From Telmatactis stephensoni (lineage: Eukaryota; Cnidaria; Anthozoa; Actiniaria; Isophelliidae): DNA of 64,000 nt. Below, in pieces: positions 46,485 through 57,620 of this stretch; the stretch's first letter is position 1, and every line of letters starts with the position of its first letter. The notes under the pieces were generated by a model that saw nothing but the letters and a program-made list of their open reading frames with translations, was not told where the DNA came from and did not search any database. The stretch spans positions 62,001-126,000 of the forward strand of contig JALIZF010001479.1 in NCBI GenBank assembly GCA_029948255.1. Reading direction: 5' to 3'. The translations under genes were made by a program, and so were the position numbers.

Positions 46485-47821
46485 ACACGCTTAGTATTAC
46501 TCTCACACAAAAACGCTGAGATTAGTGTTGAGATATCCAGTGTTGTTTGCAGTCGGCAAAACCATTTAAAAGGCCTCGATTATTCATGTTCATTAATTTC
46601 TTTCTGTCTTAGAATGACATATCGATTTATCGCCTATACGCTATCGTTTATTGTCTATACCTTTGGCTCTGACAAACTTTTCTGAAATAGGTGTATAGCT
46701 AAAGTCGAAATTTGTGAAAAACGAAGCAAAACAACAATGGCGGCCTTCTTTTTCGGAACATAATTTCCTTGACATTTTAAGAATATTTCAACTAACATTA
46801 AAGCGGACTTTTTTATTAAACTAGCTGGCTTATTTTGGCGGTCTTATGACTCTCAATCACAAAATGCATCGTAAGTCTACTTTCGGCAAAGATGAGAAAC
46901 TGATATCATTGACTAGTTTTAGATAGCAACGACTTCCGTCCTCTTCGATCGGAATAGAGTGAACATGCTTTGTTCAAGTTCATTAGATAACAAAAACAAA
47001 CCCATGTCAGCTATTTCAAATTTAAATTTTAAGTTTGAAGACAACCTTTTTTGACAAAATAAAACAAGCACACAGCTAAGTGTAACACTCATTTTGCCCT
47101 CCAAGGTGTATTAGCCAATCAGAGATAAGCGTGATGTCTGGTCACGTGGGGGGTGGGGTGGGGGGTAATATAATGATAATAATAATAATAATTTATTAAT
47201 TTATAGAGCTCATTTTCCATGACTTAATGATCAAATGTGCTGGTAAAAGGCCATTCCAAATTGAACTCGTTGAAACCCGGCGCACCTATACCAATCCCAA
47301 ATGCAATTTCCTAAGAGCTTTCTAATGGAAAACAGTGAAAGAAATTGAAAGTGTTTTTCCTAGCCCCTGCTGAGTTAATGACTATTATCGAAAAATAATA
47401 ATACTAAGTGCCTTCTGCCATATTTTAGACAATATTATTTCCAATTTCGGGTATTAAAATGGAAAAACATTCAATAATCCGGTCAATTTTATAATTATAG
47501 GATAATGGAAAACTTGAAGGTAATTATTGCTTAAGTCGTTTTATCAGTAACACGTGAAAAAAAAGCAAGTGAGCAATTATATTTAACTTACGAGTTCCAT
47601 TTTTATTCCTTCTTTTTTTTTTTTTTTTCTTTTTTTCTTTTTTTTGTATTTAACTATTGCGTTTTAAATGTGATATTCATAAGGACGTTCGATAGATGTT
47701 ACCGTATTAATATATTTAGTATCATTATATTCTAATTCCTTTCTTAATAACGTACTATTCTATTAAGCTGCCTACTGATCACTCTAATAAATGAAATACG
47801 CTTGTTGCATGAGTTTATGGA

Positions 47822-47992
47822 GGGGTTTTCATTAACCCATGAAGTACACTTTAGCGTATTAGGCACTACTGCACTCCTTTCTTTTCTATTCGGTTTATCT
47901 GACTGATAACACTCTGACTATTACACTTTGTTTCACGGGTTAATGAAAACCACATCTATTACACTTTGTTTCACGGGTTAATGAAAACCACC
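47822..47992. mobile_element. MITE relic with ggttttcattaaccc ends
   Basis: The left end ggttttcattaaccc is mirrored by gggttaatgaaaacc, which occurs twice at the right (47937-47953 and 47976-47992). This is because a piece of about 39 bp containing tttgtttcacgggtt is tandemly duplicated. Confidence 0.65.
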
Positions 47993-48308
47993 TGAAAATC
48001 ACTCTAAAAACTACTTTTTCCTTTCCCAAAGATTTAGTGAAATCGCTACAATAACTATATAGTTGTAGACTCTAAACTCAATATTTTCCGTGTTTTTTTA
48101 TCAACTAGACTCACTAAATAGTCATCTTTTTCACGGGTTAAATAAAATCACGCTACGGTCGACGATTCTTTTGATATCAAACTGTATATGTGGGAGACTG
48201 GATTCTACATTAGTAACTTCTCAAGTGCACAACAGGGATACATTTCATATGTAGTCTATGTATACGTAAGATCACGTTTTATTTCGTTTTTATTCCTAAA
48301 TTGAACGT

Positions 48309-48425
48309 TAGAGCGATTATATTTAACCCGTGAAACACACATAAGCATTTCATATTCCATTGTACATGTTTTCATTTCTATTTGACTATTCATTTTTGTT
48401 TCCCAGGTTAAGTAAAATCGCTCTA
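48309..48425. mobile_element. MITE with tagagcgatt ends
   Basis: Ends tagagcgattatatttaacc and the mirrored aggttaagtaaaatcgctct part enclose 117 bp. Related to the neighbouring relic by the aacccgtgaaac phrase and to the gtgattttca family by the end sequence. Confidence 0.7.
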
Positions 48426-49102
48426 ATGAAAACTAGGCACCGTTTCACCATCTGCTGATTGCATCTACTTCCCATCTCACATCTCACAGGGAGCGGGACA
48501 CGCTGGCAGCATGCATCTAATTTCGTTTCTAAACTGGACATATCATACCAATAAATTTTGCAGTATCTTATTTTAATAATCCCTTTCGTAGAAAAACAAA
48601 GATATTAGTTACTAGTTGAAACTGATTACTTTGTTATTGCTTCCAACCCGCGAAGCTTATTAAACTGTCGAGAAGGACGGCATGAAGTCATCGAAACGTC
48701 CAGACTAGCACGGTTGCCGTTTAATATATTTTTGTTAATTTTTTTTCTTCTCAAGAACATACTCATTAAAAAAAATAAAAAGGTGGTCAAAAATGTCTTA
48801 CTCAGTAATAAAGGAAATGAAAAAGTGTTACTTCAATTAAGAGGAGATTTTTTTTCCATGACGAGCAATAACGGCGAAAAGCGCCAAAAACTAGACCTTC
48901 GTGTGAGTTTTAATCCAAATTTTTTTCTGGATTAACATTCAAATCCTTTTTCTACCGGTTAAAAACAGATGTACCAAGATAAAATACCTGTTTAAAACAG
49001 ATTTTTGAATTGTACAAAGACTTTTTCTTGAAGTAGTGTTGGGATTAAGCTTTTTCGCGCATTTGATCATATCCACATGGAAAATGCGCGTTATAAGTAA
49101 TA

Positions 49103-49104
49103 AA

Positions 49105-49167
<63 letters not shown>
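49103..49167 (+). repeat. (ATT)n microsatellite at the LINE 5' end
   Basis: About 21 perfect trinucleotide units run directly into the first LINE codons at 49168. The same repeat occurs at the 3' end of the element. Confidence 0.95.
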
Positions 49168-49168
<1 letters not shown>

Positions 49169-51977
49169 TGCTGAAAATTATGGTTTTGTGGATAAACATA
49201 TTTCTGATAACACCTTCATTGCTAAATACAAAGATTACTCAGTTAAAGATTTAAAGAAAGCGCTCAAACATCTTAAATCTTCAAATGGTGACCTTAACGA
49301 AACAAAATATGTCTCTCGTCATTTGCGTGACAAGCTTCGTAAACAAGATTCTGATTTCATCAGGTCGACCGAAGATTCCATTGATCATAATAAATTCATC
49401 AGTAAAAACTTCTGGGGTTATATCAAAAATGTTTTTAATAAGAAAGATAATGTCCTTCCTTCCTTTGGAATGTCCGAATGTGCTTCATATTTTCGTAAGA
49501 CTCTCAGTTCAGTTAATCCAAACAAGCTGTTCACTATTCCACATTGGATTCCTAGTCTTCCGCATCCTGTAGTACCTTTCAACATCGAACCTCCTACCTA
49601 TGAACAAGTTACAAATGTTATCCGCAAAATGAAATCTTCTGGTAGTCCTTGTCCGCTTGATCAGCTTTCAATTATATGTTTTAAACGCTGTCCTTTCTTA
49701 AGATCATTACCTCACTGATATTATACACCAAGTTTGGTCTTCCGGAGATGTTCCTTCTACTTGGAAAAAAGCCTGCACAATCCTCATTCATAAAAAAGGT
49801 GATACAAAACATTCCTTCCAACTTCAGACCAATAACTCTAGAATCAATCCCCTTAAAAGTATTTACATCGTGTCTTCGTAACGCAATCTTCTCTTTTCTC
49901 AAGACGAATAAGCTCATCGAACATGACATCCAGAAAGGGTTCACTCCTGGTATGTCCGGCACTTTAGAACACACTGCTCAGATGGCCAATATCATTAACT
50001 AAAGCAAGGATCAAACAACGATCTCTAGTCATCACCCTACTTGATCTTAAAAATGCTTTTGGCGAAGTGCACCATAATCTTATTCAATCTGTTCTTGGTT
50101 ATCATCACATCCCCGACCACATCAAAACTCTTGTGCAAAGCCTGTACACTGATTTCAAGACATCTATCATCACATCTGATTACCGTACTCCCTTCATCAC
50201 TGTTGGCCGTGGAGTTCTCCAGGGTGACTGTTTAAGTCCTCTCCTCTTCAACATGTGTTTCAATACCTTCCTTCAGCACATCAAATCAGATAAATATCGT
50301 CAATTTGGTTTCTCACTTAAAAGCACTTGCCAGTTCTTAAATCCCATCCACTGGTTTCAATTTGCCGACGACGCAGCAGTGATTAGTAGCCAAGAGAATG
50401 AAAATCAGCACCTACTTAACCGCTTTTCAATCTGGTGTCAATGGGCAGATATGATTATCAGGGTTGATAAATGTTCAACATTTGGCATCAAGAAATGCAT
50501 CTCTAAGTCGGTACAGTATCTACCTAAACTCTTGATCAACCACGAGGTAGTTCCTCGCGTCCAAATTAATGACTCTTTTTGTTACTTGGAAGATACTTCG
50601 ACTTCGATATGTCCAACCAAAAACATAAATCTGAAATCACCTCCATAATCGAATGAATTGATGTCTAACATAGATCAGAAACCTCTTACATCCTAAGAAT
50701 AAACTTCTCCTGTACAGTCGCTACGTGCTTCCTAAAATATCCTGGCATTTTACTGTTGCTGACCTCTCATTAACTTGGGTTAAAGAAAATCTCGATTCCT
50801 CTGTTAACAAGTATATTCGCAAATGGCTTGAAATTCCAATATCTGGCACACTGAGTAATGTTTTCCTTACCACTAACAAATTTGGTCTGAATATTGTCCC
50901 TCCGTCCATCAAATTCATCCACTGTCAAACAGTTCTGCGCAACGCATTAAAATCATCTACTAATGACTCAATAAAACATCTCTGGAACTCAACTAGCAAT
51001 GGTAGAAACATTCAGTATGACGTGTACACATCTACAAAACAAGTTCTTAAAGATTTCCATTCTTCACAAGAGGATAAACTCCAAAATCAGCTCACTAATC
51101 AAGGATCGTTCTTTTCAAATGTCCTTAAATACTCCATGCAACAACTTAATAAAATCTGGTCCACCACACAGTCTAATTTGCCGAAAAACATCTTTAACTT
51201 TACCATCCGGTACATCAACAACACTCTCCCTACACGGAAAAACCTTGTCAAATGGGGTATTTCCTCCAACTCTGACTGCTCCCTATGCCTAATGCCTGAA
51301 TCTCTTCTTCATGTTGTCGCGGGTTGTAATCACTACCTACAAGAAGGCCGCTTTTCCTGGCGTCATGATTCTGTCCTGAATTTCATTGCTCATAGTCTCC
51401 CATCCATCAAAAACTCTTCCCTATACGTCGATCTTCCTGGTTTTCCGAGCCCCTCTATCATAACTGGTGACAGCTTGCGTCCTGACATAGTGTTGTCCAT
51501 ATCAAATAAGTGCTTGTATATTCTAGAGTTAACTGTTGGCTTTGAAACAAATCTACAAAACAACTTAGACCGGAAACAACGTAAATATCACGAGACTGTC
51601 ATCGACCACAAGAATCATTTTCAGCAGGTTAAATTTGTAAACCTTTCAATCAGTACTTTAGGTGTATTCTCCCATCAATCGTCTGATTTCATCGAAATGT
51701 TAAATGAACTTGGCCTAGAGGACAAGAAACAACAAAACTATATTGTAAAAAAAATTATCAACATTACAATCAGATCAACGTATTACCTTTTCTGCTGTCG
51801 AAACAAAGAATGGAATAACCCAGACTTATTGAAATTTTGATATATATATGTATATATATTTTCTAAATCATTTTGTCGTTTACATTTATAAATGCATGTA
51901 TCACTTGAGTAGTCAATTGCAAATTGCCTGTAAGTAGAGAGATTTGTAATTGTTGTATAAATATAGAATAAAGTTTC
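49168..51977 (+). pseudogene. R4/Dong-like non-LTR retrotransposon with restriction-like endonuclease
   Basis: Several plus-strand frames make one reverse transcriptase and endonuclease protein. In order they are a fingers part (SNFRPITLESIPLKVF), motif A LLDLKNAFGEVHH (50037-50075), motif B GRGVLQGDCLSPLLFN, and motif C FADDAAVIS (about 50361). A long open frame at 50725-51840 follows, with the knuckle CSLCLMPESLLHVVAGC (exact CX2CX7HX4C) and an endonuclease of the PD-(D/E)XK type (RHDSVLNF, RPDIVLS, ILELTVGFE). This order defines the R2/R4 group of site-specific LINEs. Frameshifts lie near 49700, 49810, 50000 and 50600, and the N-terminus is absent, so it is dead, although both catalytic aspartates of motif C remain. 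An untranslated tail of about 137 bp ends in ATT repeats. ATT repeats on both sides recall Dong, an R4-clade element that inserts in TAA repeats. Confidence 0.88.
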
Positions 51978-52010
<33 letters not shown>

Positions 52011-52020
52011 CATTATTATT
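51978..52020 (+). repeat. (ATT)n microsatellite at the LINE 3' end
   Basis: About 13 ATT units with one CATT variant directly after ataaagtttcc at the LINE tail. It is either the split target or the element's own tail. Confidence 0.92.
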
Positions 52021-52794
52021 TTTCAAGCTGAGTATAACTGAAACATATAGCAAATAAGCAAATGAAGGCCTAAACCTCATTTTCGATCTAAATTTTCGCT
52101 TTGGATTAACACTTTGATTCAACTTTCATCGGCCAAAACTACTTACAATTCAACAATTCAAACAACTTAAACTTTCTGACAGAAATGATTTTAGTTTTGT
52201 ACAACAGCTATTCTTCAACTCAGGAATTTTTGTCTTTCACTGCTCGAACTTGAATAAAAATCCCGTCTTAATATGATCTTTCGAGTTCTTATCAATATGA
52301 CTAATTCGGAATTACATGTTGCTTCAACCTCGATCTTCCGGAGTTTGATATAGCTAATTGCACAAACATTCGGACCCTCCAAAACATAGCAGCTGACACC
52401 AAAATGAACATTGGGAAATTTGTTGATTAGATGATAAAGAAACGCGTGGACGCGGAAGTTTCTAGTTCAAACAGCGACTGAGACAAATTCTTGGCATGGT
52501 TTCCAAGATAAGTTTATTCAGCACATTCATAGATAGAACAAATTAAATGAAAATCCTTATATTACTAGTGTACCCAGGATCCATTTTGGTCTCAGTTTCT
52601 AGGTTATTCGATGATTTTGAAAGGCCCAATATTCAAATAGCTATTTTCAAAACTTGTGTTTATTCGTACCTCCTAGCTGGTTCATTTATGTACATTTCTT
52701 GTCTTGTTACACAGGGCTGTTTTTAAAATCTCTAAACAATCTGATATACTGATAATCGAGGCTGACATCGAGGAATATAACGCTTCACCTTATT
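52021..52794. other. No gene recognised
   Basis: Unique AT-rich sequence with no supported element. Confidence 0.5.
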
Positions 52795-52965
52795 TGAAGC
52801 CCTATACTCCTGGCCCTAAAGTCGTCTTAAATCGCACAAAGTCTCCAAAAGTCTCGTCGAATTTTTGGCAAATATTTGCTTAAATCGCTTAAAGTTTCCT
52901 TAAGTCGCCTTCAGTTATTGATCCAAAGTTACGGCGGCTTTAAGGCTCGGAGTAGGCCTTTGATC
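52795..52965. mobile_element. Foldback MITE, relative of the 16.55-kb element
   Basis: The ends (agccctatactcctggccct at the left; aggctcggagtaggcct at the right) are mutually complementary and match those at 16550-16825. The interior has cttaaatcgc/cttaagtcgcc phrases comparable with gccttaaaac. Confidence 0.6.
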
Positions 52966-53055
52966 ATTATCAATTTGATTGATAAAATGATCTAAAACCA
53001 GGGAGACCGGTTTTCTAATTTATCCGGATTAGTGATTAAGTAGCCTAAAAGGGCA

Positions 53056-53203
53056 ATTGCTGGGGTGCATCCATACCATTGGGAATCCAAAGACAATGAA
53101 GCGGTAGCCATGTTGGATGACCAAACAATAAACGCTAATGAGAAATTTTTTTGTTGAAGGTCAACCAAGATGGCTGCCGTGACGTCACATGCACCCCAGC
53201 AAT
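53056..53203. mobile_element. Short MITE with attgctggggtgcat ends
   Basis: A perfect 15-base inverted repeat at the ends of 148 bp. A weaker inner pair (gccatgttgg and ccaagatggc) lies inside. Confidence 0.65.
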
Positions 53204-53275
53204 AATATGTAGTTTGATAAAAGCAAAACACTGACCTGCTTCCCCATTTAGGTTAAAAAAACAAAACAACGACAA

Positions 53276-53655
53276 CAAAACAAAACAAAACAAAACAAAA
53301 CAAAACAAAACAAAACAAAACAAAACAAAACAAAACAAAACAAAACAAAACAAAACAAAACAAAACAAAACAAAACAAAACAAAACAAAACAAAACAAAA
53401 CAAAACAAAACAAAACAAAACAAAACAAAACAAAACAAAACAAAACAAAACAAAACAAAACAAAACAAAACAAAACAAAACAAAACAAAACAAAACAAAA
53501 CAAAACAAAACAAAACAAAACAAAACAAAACAAAACAAAACAAAACAAAACAAAACAAAACAAAACAAAACAAACAAAACAAAACAAAACAAAACAAAAC
53601 AAAACAAAACAAAACAAAACAAAACAAAACAAAACAAAACAAAACAAAACAAAAC

Positions 53656-53685
<30 letters not shown>
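53276..53685 (+). repeat. (AAAAC)n microsatellite, about 82 units
   Basis: An almost pure pentanucleotide array of 410 bp with a single one-base contraction near 53572. Frames of repeating FCFVL on the minus strand are artefacts. Confidence 0.97.
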
Positions 53686-53686
<1 letters not shown>

Positions 53687-54320
53687 GGTGGTCAATAGAT
53701 AATTCTTTGTTACAGCAAAATTAAAAGCATTAAGATGTATCTTATATGAATAATGATCAATGAAACCACGGAAAGATATGCGCAAAGCATGATGGGACAA
53801 AAAGGATTCCTTCTTTAATTAGTTTCCGCGCGAGTTTGTTTGCTATTGTAGCTTACTTAGGCTGTATTTAGACTTGGGTGTTTTACTGAGGTCCATCCTA
53901 AGTTAGACACGTTCAAAACATGCCAAATAATTAGTGAAATCTAACATAACCTTGTTTAGCGTCCTACTCTGCTAACACACGGCCTTAATTACATATTGCT
54001 TTGATGAAACTGACATCAAGGCAGCAATCTTGGATCAGTAACTAATCAAAAAAGATTTTTCATTAAACTCCTTTTTTATTGGAGAAGGCTATTATCTTTA
54101 ACATTTGATTCTCAAGATTATGATTGACACTTAATAAAGGAATAATAATGACAAGAAAAAATATTTAATTGAGTAATTTAGTGTAAAACGCAAACAAGCT
54201 TAGATGAGCTGGTGGCTATTTGCCTGGGGTGGTATTAAACGATTACAATAGGACTGAGTGACGTTTAATCAGCTCTACTAATATCTGGATCCATTGCTTA
54301 TTATTTTTTTGGTTTCTTTA

Positions 54321-54674
54321 AAGTGCACCTAACCCTCTGCTATTTCCCTTTTTGACGAAAAGTTCGAGCATTTCTAAGGACTTGTACGAAAAAATTACGC
54401 AATTTGAATGAATTCCGAATTTTTTACACAATTTTAAAGTTTGGAGCTTTGAGTGAAATTCAAAGTGTATTCAAATCTACATCACTTAGTCAACCAAGTT
54501 CCCATATATTCCCAGGTGTACCACCACAGGAAGCTCAAAGGCCCTTTTTTCCGATGTTTAAAATTTTGTATAAGCTTTGGAATTCATTCATATCGAGTAA
54601 TTTTATCGTAGATGTTCTTAGAAATGGTCGGACTTTTTATCAAAATTGGAAATAACAGGAGGTTAGGTGCACTT
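54321..54674. mobile_element. MITE with aagtgcacctaacc ends
   Basis: The ends aagtgcacctaacc and ggttaggtgcactt are exact complements, and the pairing extends about 12 bases further with mismatches. It is 354 bp. TTTA occurs outside both ends and may be the target. No transposase is present. Confidence 0.75.
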
Positions 54675-54913
54675 TATTTATTTTTTCTTAATAACTTTTT
54701 TATTTTTTTCCAAAAAGGTGAAACCGATCAACTAAAAATAAGATTTAATATAGTCACTACATTGTGTATACATCCGAAATCAAATCATTGTTCAGGTATT
54801 CAGGCTAAATTAAAACTGTTCGAATATTTTATCATTCAAATAGAACATCACAAACACTTTTTTGTCTATCAAATTTCCTTCGAACCAAGCAGGTTTGGTT
54901 TTCTTTTTTTCTT

Positions 54914-54946
54914 TCTTATTTTTTTTTTTTTTTTTTTTTTTTTTTT
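54914..54946 (+). repeat. Poly-T tract
   Basis: About 30 T with few interruptions. Confidence 0.85.
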
Positions 54947-55091
54947 GTGATATCAGAGGATGAAGAACTGAAGGGCGATCTACAAAATAGCGAAAGTACC
55001 GTTATCAACTAGTTTATGCTCGCTCCCAGTAGTATAGCATAAAACTGATGTCCTTTATTGATATCCAGCAAATTAAAAAGTTCACCTGTTT

Positions 55092-55513
55092 AAACAGGGT
55101 GGTGAAGAGGGGGTACCCATCACGAATCACGAACCATTTTTACGCAATTTCACGGATCACGGAATAATGATAAGCTATTTCACAAATCATAGAAGATTTT
55201 TACTTTTCATTCAAAAATAAATACTGGTTTTTCATTCCTAAGATTTTTTGCACGAATTTTGTCCTTATAAACGGACCGAAAGTACGTACAATCGAAGGAT
55301 CACACTGTTTTTCCTTATATCTTTTCTGCGCGTCGCATATTTCACGAATCGGCATTTTTATAATCACGAATCTCGGCAATGAAAAACTGCAAATCCCAGT
55401 CACGGACAAAGATGATTTCACGGATCACGGCTAGAATTTTTAGCTTTTCACGAATCACAAGCCTAATTTAGGCTGAATCACGGGCCACGAAATACCTCTT
55501 CACCGCCCTGTTT
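55092..55513. mobile_element. MITE with aaacagggtggtgaagagg ends
   Basis: Left end 55092-55110 and right end 55495-55513 are inverted repeats with one mismatch. Inside, cacgaatcacg/cacggatcacg phrases recur irregularly (for example 55121, 55151, 55342, 55421, 55449). TTTA/TAAA outside the ends is compatible with a TA target. Confidence 0.78.
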
Positions 55514-55647
55514 AAAATCATACAACACAGAAGTTAAACCCCAAATTGCTCATGGAAAATACATTTTTTTCTGCTAGAAATAATGAATCACAGTATTGAA
55601 AAAAGTTTATATATAAATTCCCACGAGTCGCAAAAAATAAGCTTTTA

Positions 55648-55930
55648 TATTCTACATTCTACATTCTACATTCTACATTCTACATTCTACATTCTACATT
55701 CTACATTCTACATTCTACATTCTACATTCTACATTCTACATTCTACATTCTACATTCTACATTCTATATTCTATATTCTATATTCTATATTCTCAGTATA
55801 TTCTATTCTATATCCTATATTTTATATTTTATACATTCTCTATTGTCTACTGTCTATTCTCCATTTTCCATTCTCTATTCTCTATTCTCTATTTTTTATT
55901 CTCTATTCTTTATTATTCTCTATTCTCTGT
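55648..55930 (+). repeat. Heptamer repeat (ATTCTAC)n grading into ATTCTAT/ATTCTCT
   Basis: About 18 near-perfect ATTCTAC units (to about 55774) are followed by ATTCTAT units and then irregular ttctct and ttctat phrases. The frame reading YILHSTF is an artefact. It is not a known telomere repeat. Confidence 0.9.
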
Positions 55931-56235
55931 TCTATGATATTGAGCACGATTTTTCAATTAGGTGTATTTCATTTGATAGGATATTATGGGGTACATTATT
56001 AGTTTTAAGATCGTCAGATAGTCTATGCTAGCGCCTGGAATACTCCTTCAACATTCCGAGACAAGATCAGAGATATCGCCAGCATGCTTAGAAAACAGAA
56101 TAACTCATTTGTCGATATAGAAAAGTTGATTTCTTTGCTCCAAATTTCCATTAAAAAATCGCGTCTCCAAAGCTTTATTTTTTCCAGCTAGTGGTTTCAT
56201 TGAGATTCTTACAGTTCAAGCACGAACCTTGACCC

Positions 56236-56385
56236 CTGAAGAAGAGGGACCTCAACAAACGTAAGCCTTTACAGAGCAGACTTCTCGCGTATTTTTTGTA
56301 GCTTTCATTGAGCGCTGCTAACAGGCGATCGCAACGGTTACAACACTGAAGAAGGGGGATCGATGCCCAAAACGTTTATTAGTCG
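56236..56385 (+). other. Two degenerate hammerhead-like motifs
   Basis: At 56238 ctgaaga is followed by a gagg/cctc hairpin and acaaacgt. At 56347 ctgaaga is followed by a ggg/ccc hairpin and aaaacgt. Both keep the CUGANGA box but have changes in the GAAA box. Tandem hammerheads of this design occur in Penelope-like elements. These look inactive. Confidence 0.35.
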
Positions 56386-57620
56386 GGCGGCTAGCCCGAC
56401 TTTAGTTCTACCTTTTGGTCTTCTGTCACGTCGCGTTTAGTCCCCCCATGATGCTTTACGAACTCGACAACAGGGATCCCATTCATGTCTTACGATAGCC
56501 ACATGGTTGATCGAAGTTCGAGAAGGGAGCGAAGGGAAGATATATGTTTACAAGACTTTATTACGAAGTCATTCTTGAAGATGTGGAAGAAATTACCTGC
56601 TATAAAGACGCTCAAAGCACATACAAATGCACACACCGTCCGTGATAGACCCACACTAAAAGATGTCTATGAGCGTACATTTCGACCCGGGTTGTTTCAA
56701 GGACTGTCTAACATATCGAACATGTCTAGGAAAACAAGCTAAAACGAGTTCTCACTAGTTCACACCAGATCGATGATGATCATAGCAAAAATATCACAAA
56801 TGACAATACAAATAACAGTGACAAAAATGAAAGTCACAAAATGCTAAGTGATATTTTTTCGAGAGGGCAATGTTCTGTTACGAATGTTCTGTTTCGAATC
56901 GAAGCTCGTCTACGGGCCGAATCAATTCAAGCCAAGATAATAAGTATAAAGTGAGGTCGCACTGAGAATCTCTGCAATATATTTGGTTACCCTATGAAAG
57001 AAAATTTTATACTTTGCATGTGATGGAATTGTATTTATCATTCGTTTAATCTAAAGCGTCAAATACAGTAGACAAATGCGGTATCTTTGACCGTGATGCA
57101 ACTAGCTTTTTAAAATCAGTTAGTTTTATAATCATTGCCAACGCTAGCCGTTTGTGATTGTTTGAAAAATTACTTTTACTCAAAGTGCTAAATATTTGCT
57201 AAATAACTGTCATAGTGTGTGTCCGACACTGATCCTGGAGAATTATGTTTTGTAGCATTGAAGGTCAACTAGCAGTGTTCGTCACACAACGCACAAGAGA
57301 TAGACAAGAAACATTTCATATCAGAGAAAGCGGTGTACTTTCGTGAGTTTTAGGGGAACAGTTCTGCTAACGTGGATACACCAGCTGTTTTCTGCTCGCA
57401 GCACTTAACTTTCTATTAGAAATGAACCATAGCAGTTATCTCACGTCGCAAGTGTTTATCTTCGCGCTGCAAACAACATACAATTTTACCAGTCAAGTAG
57501 CCCGACTTCACGCTACATTAGCGTCTAGTTTGACATCTAAAACACTCTTGTCATTATTGTTTGTTTTAGGCAATAAAACAGTTAGCTTTACCATGATGTG
57601 AATCTGTTTTCATCGGGATT

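Noticed and set aside
53135..53800. 221-codon frame of FCFVL repeats
   Set aside because: Product of the AAAAC microsatellite.
55583..56031. Frames of YILHSTF and SLFSIL repeats
   Set aside because: Product of the heptamer microsatellite.
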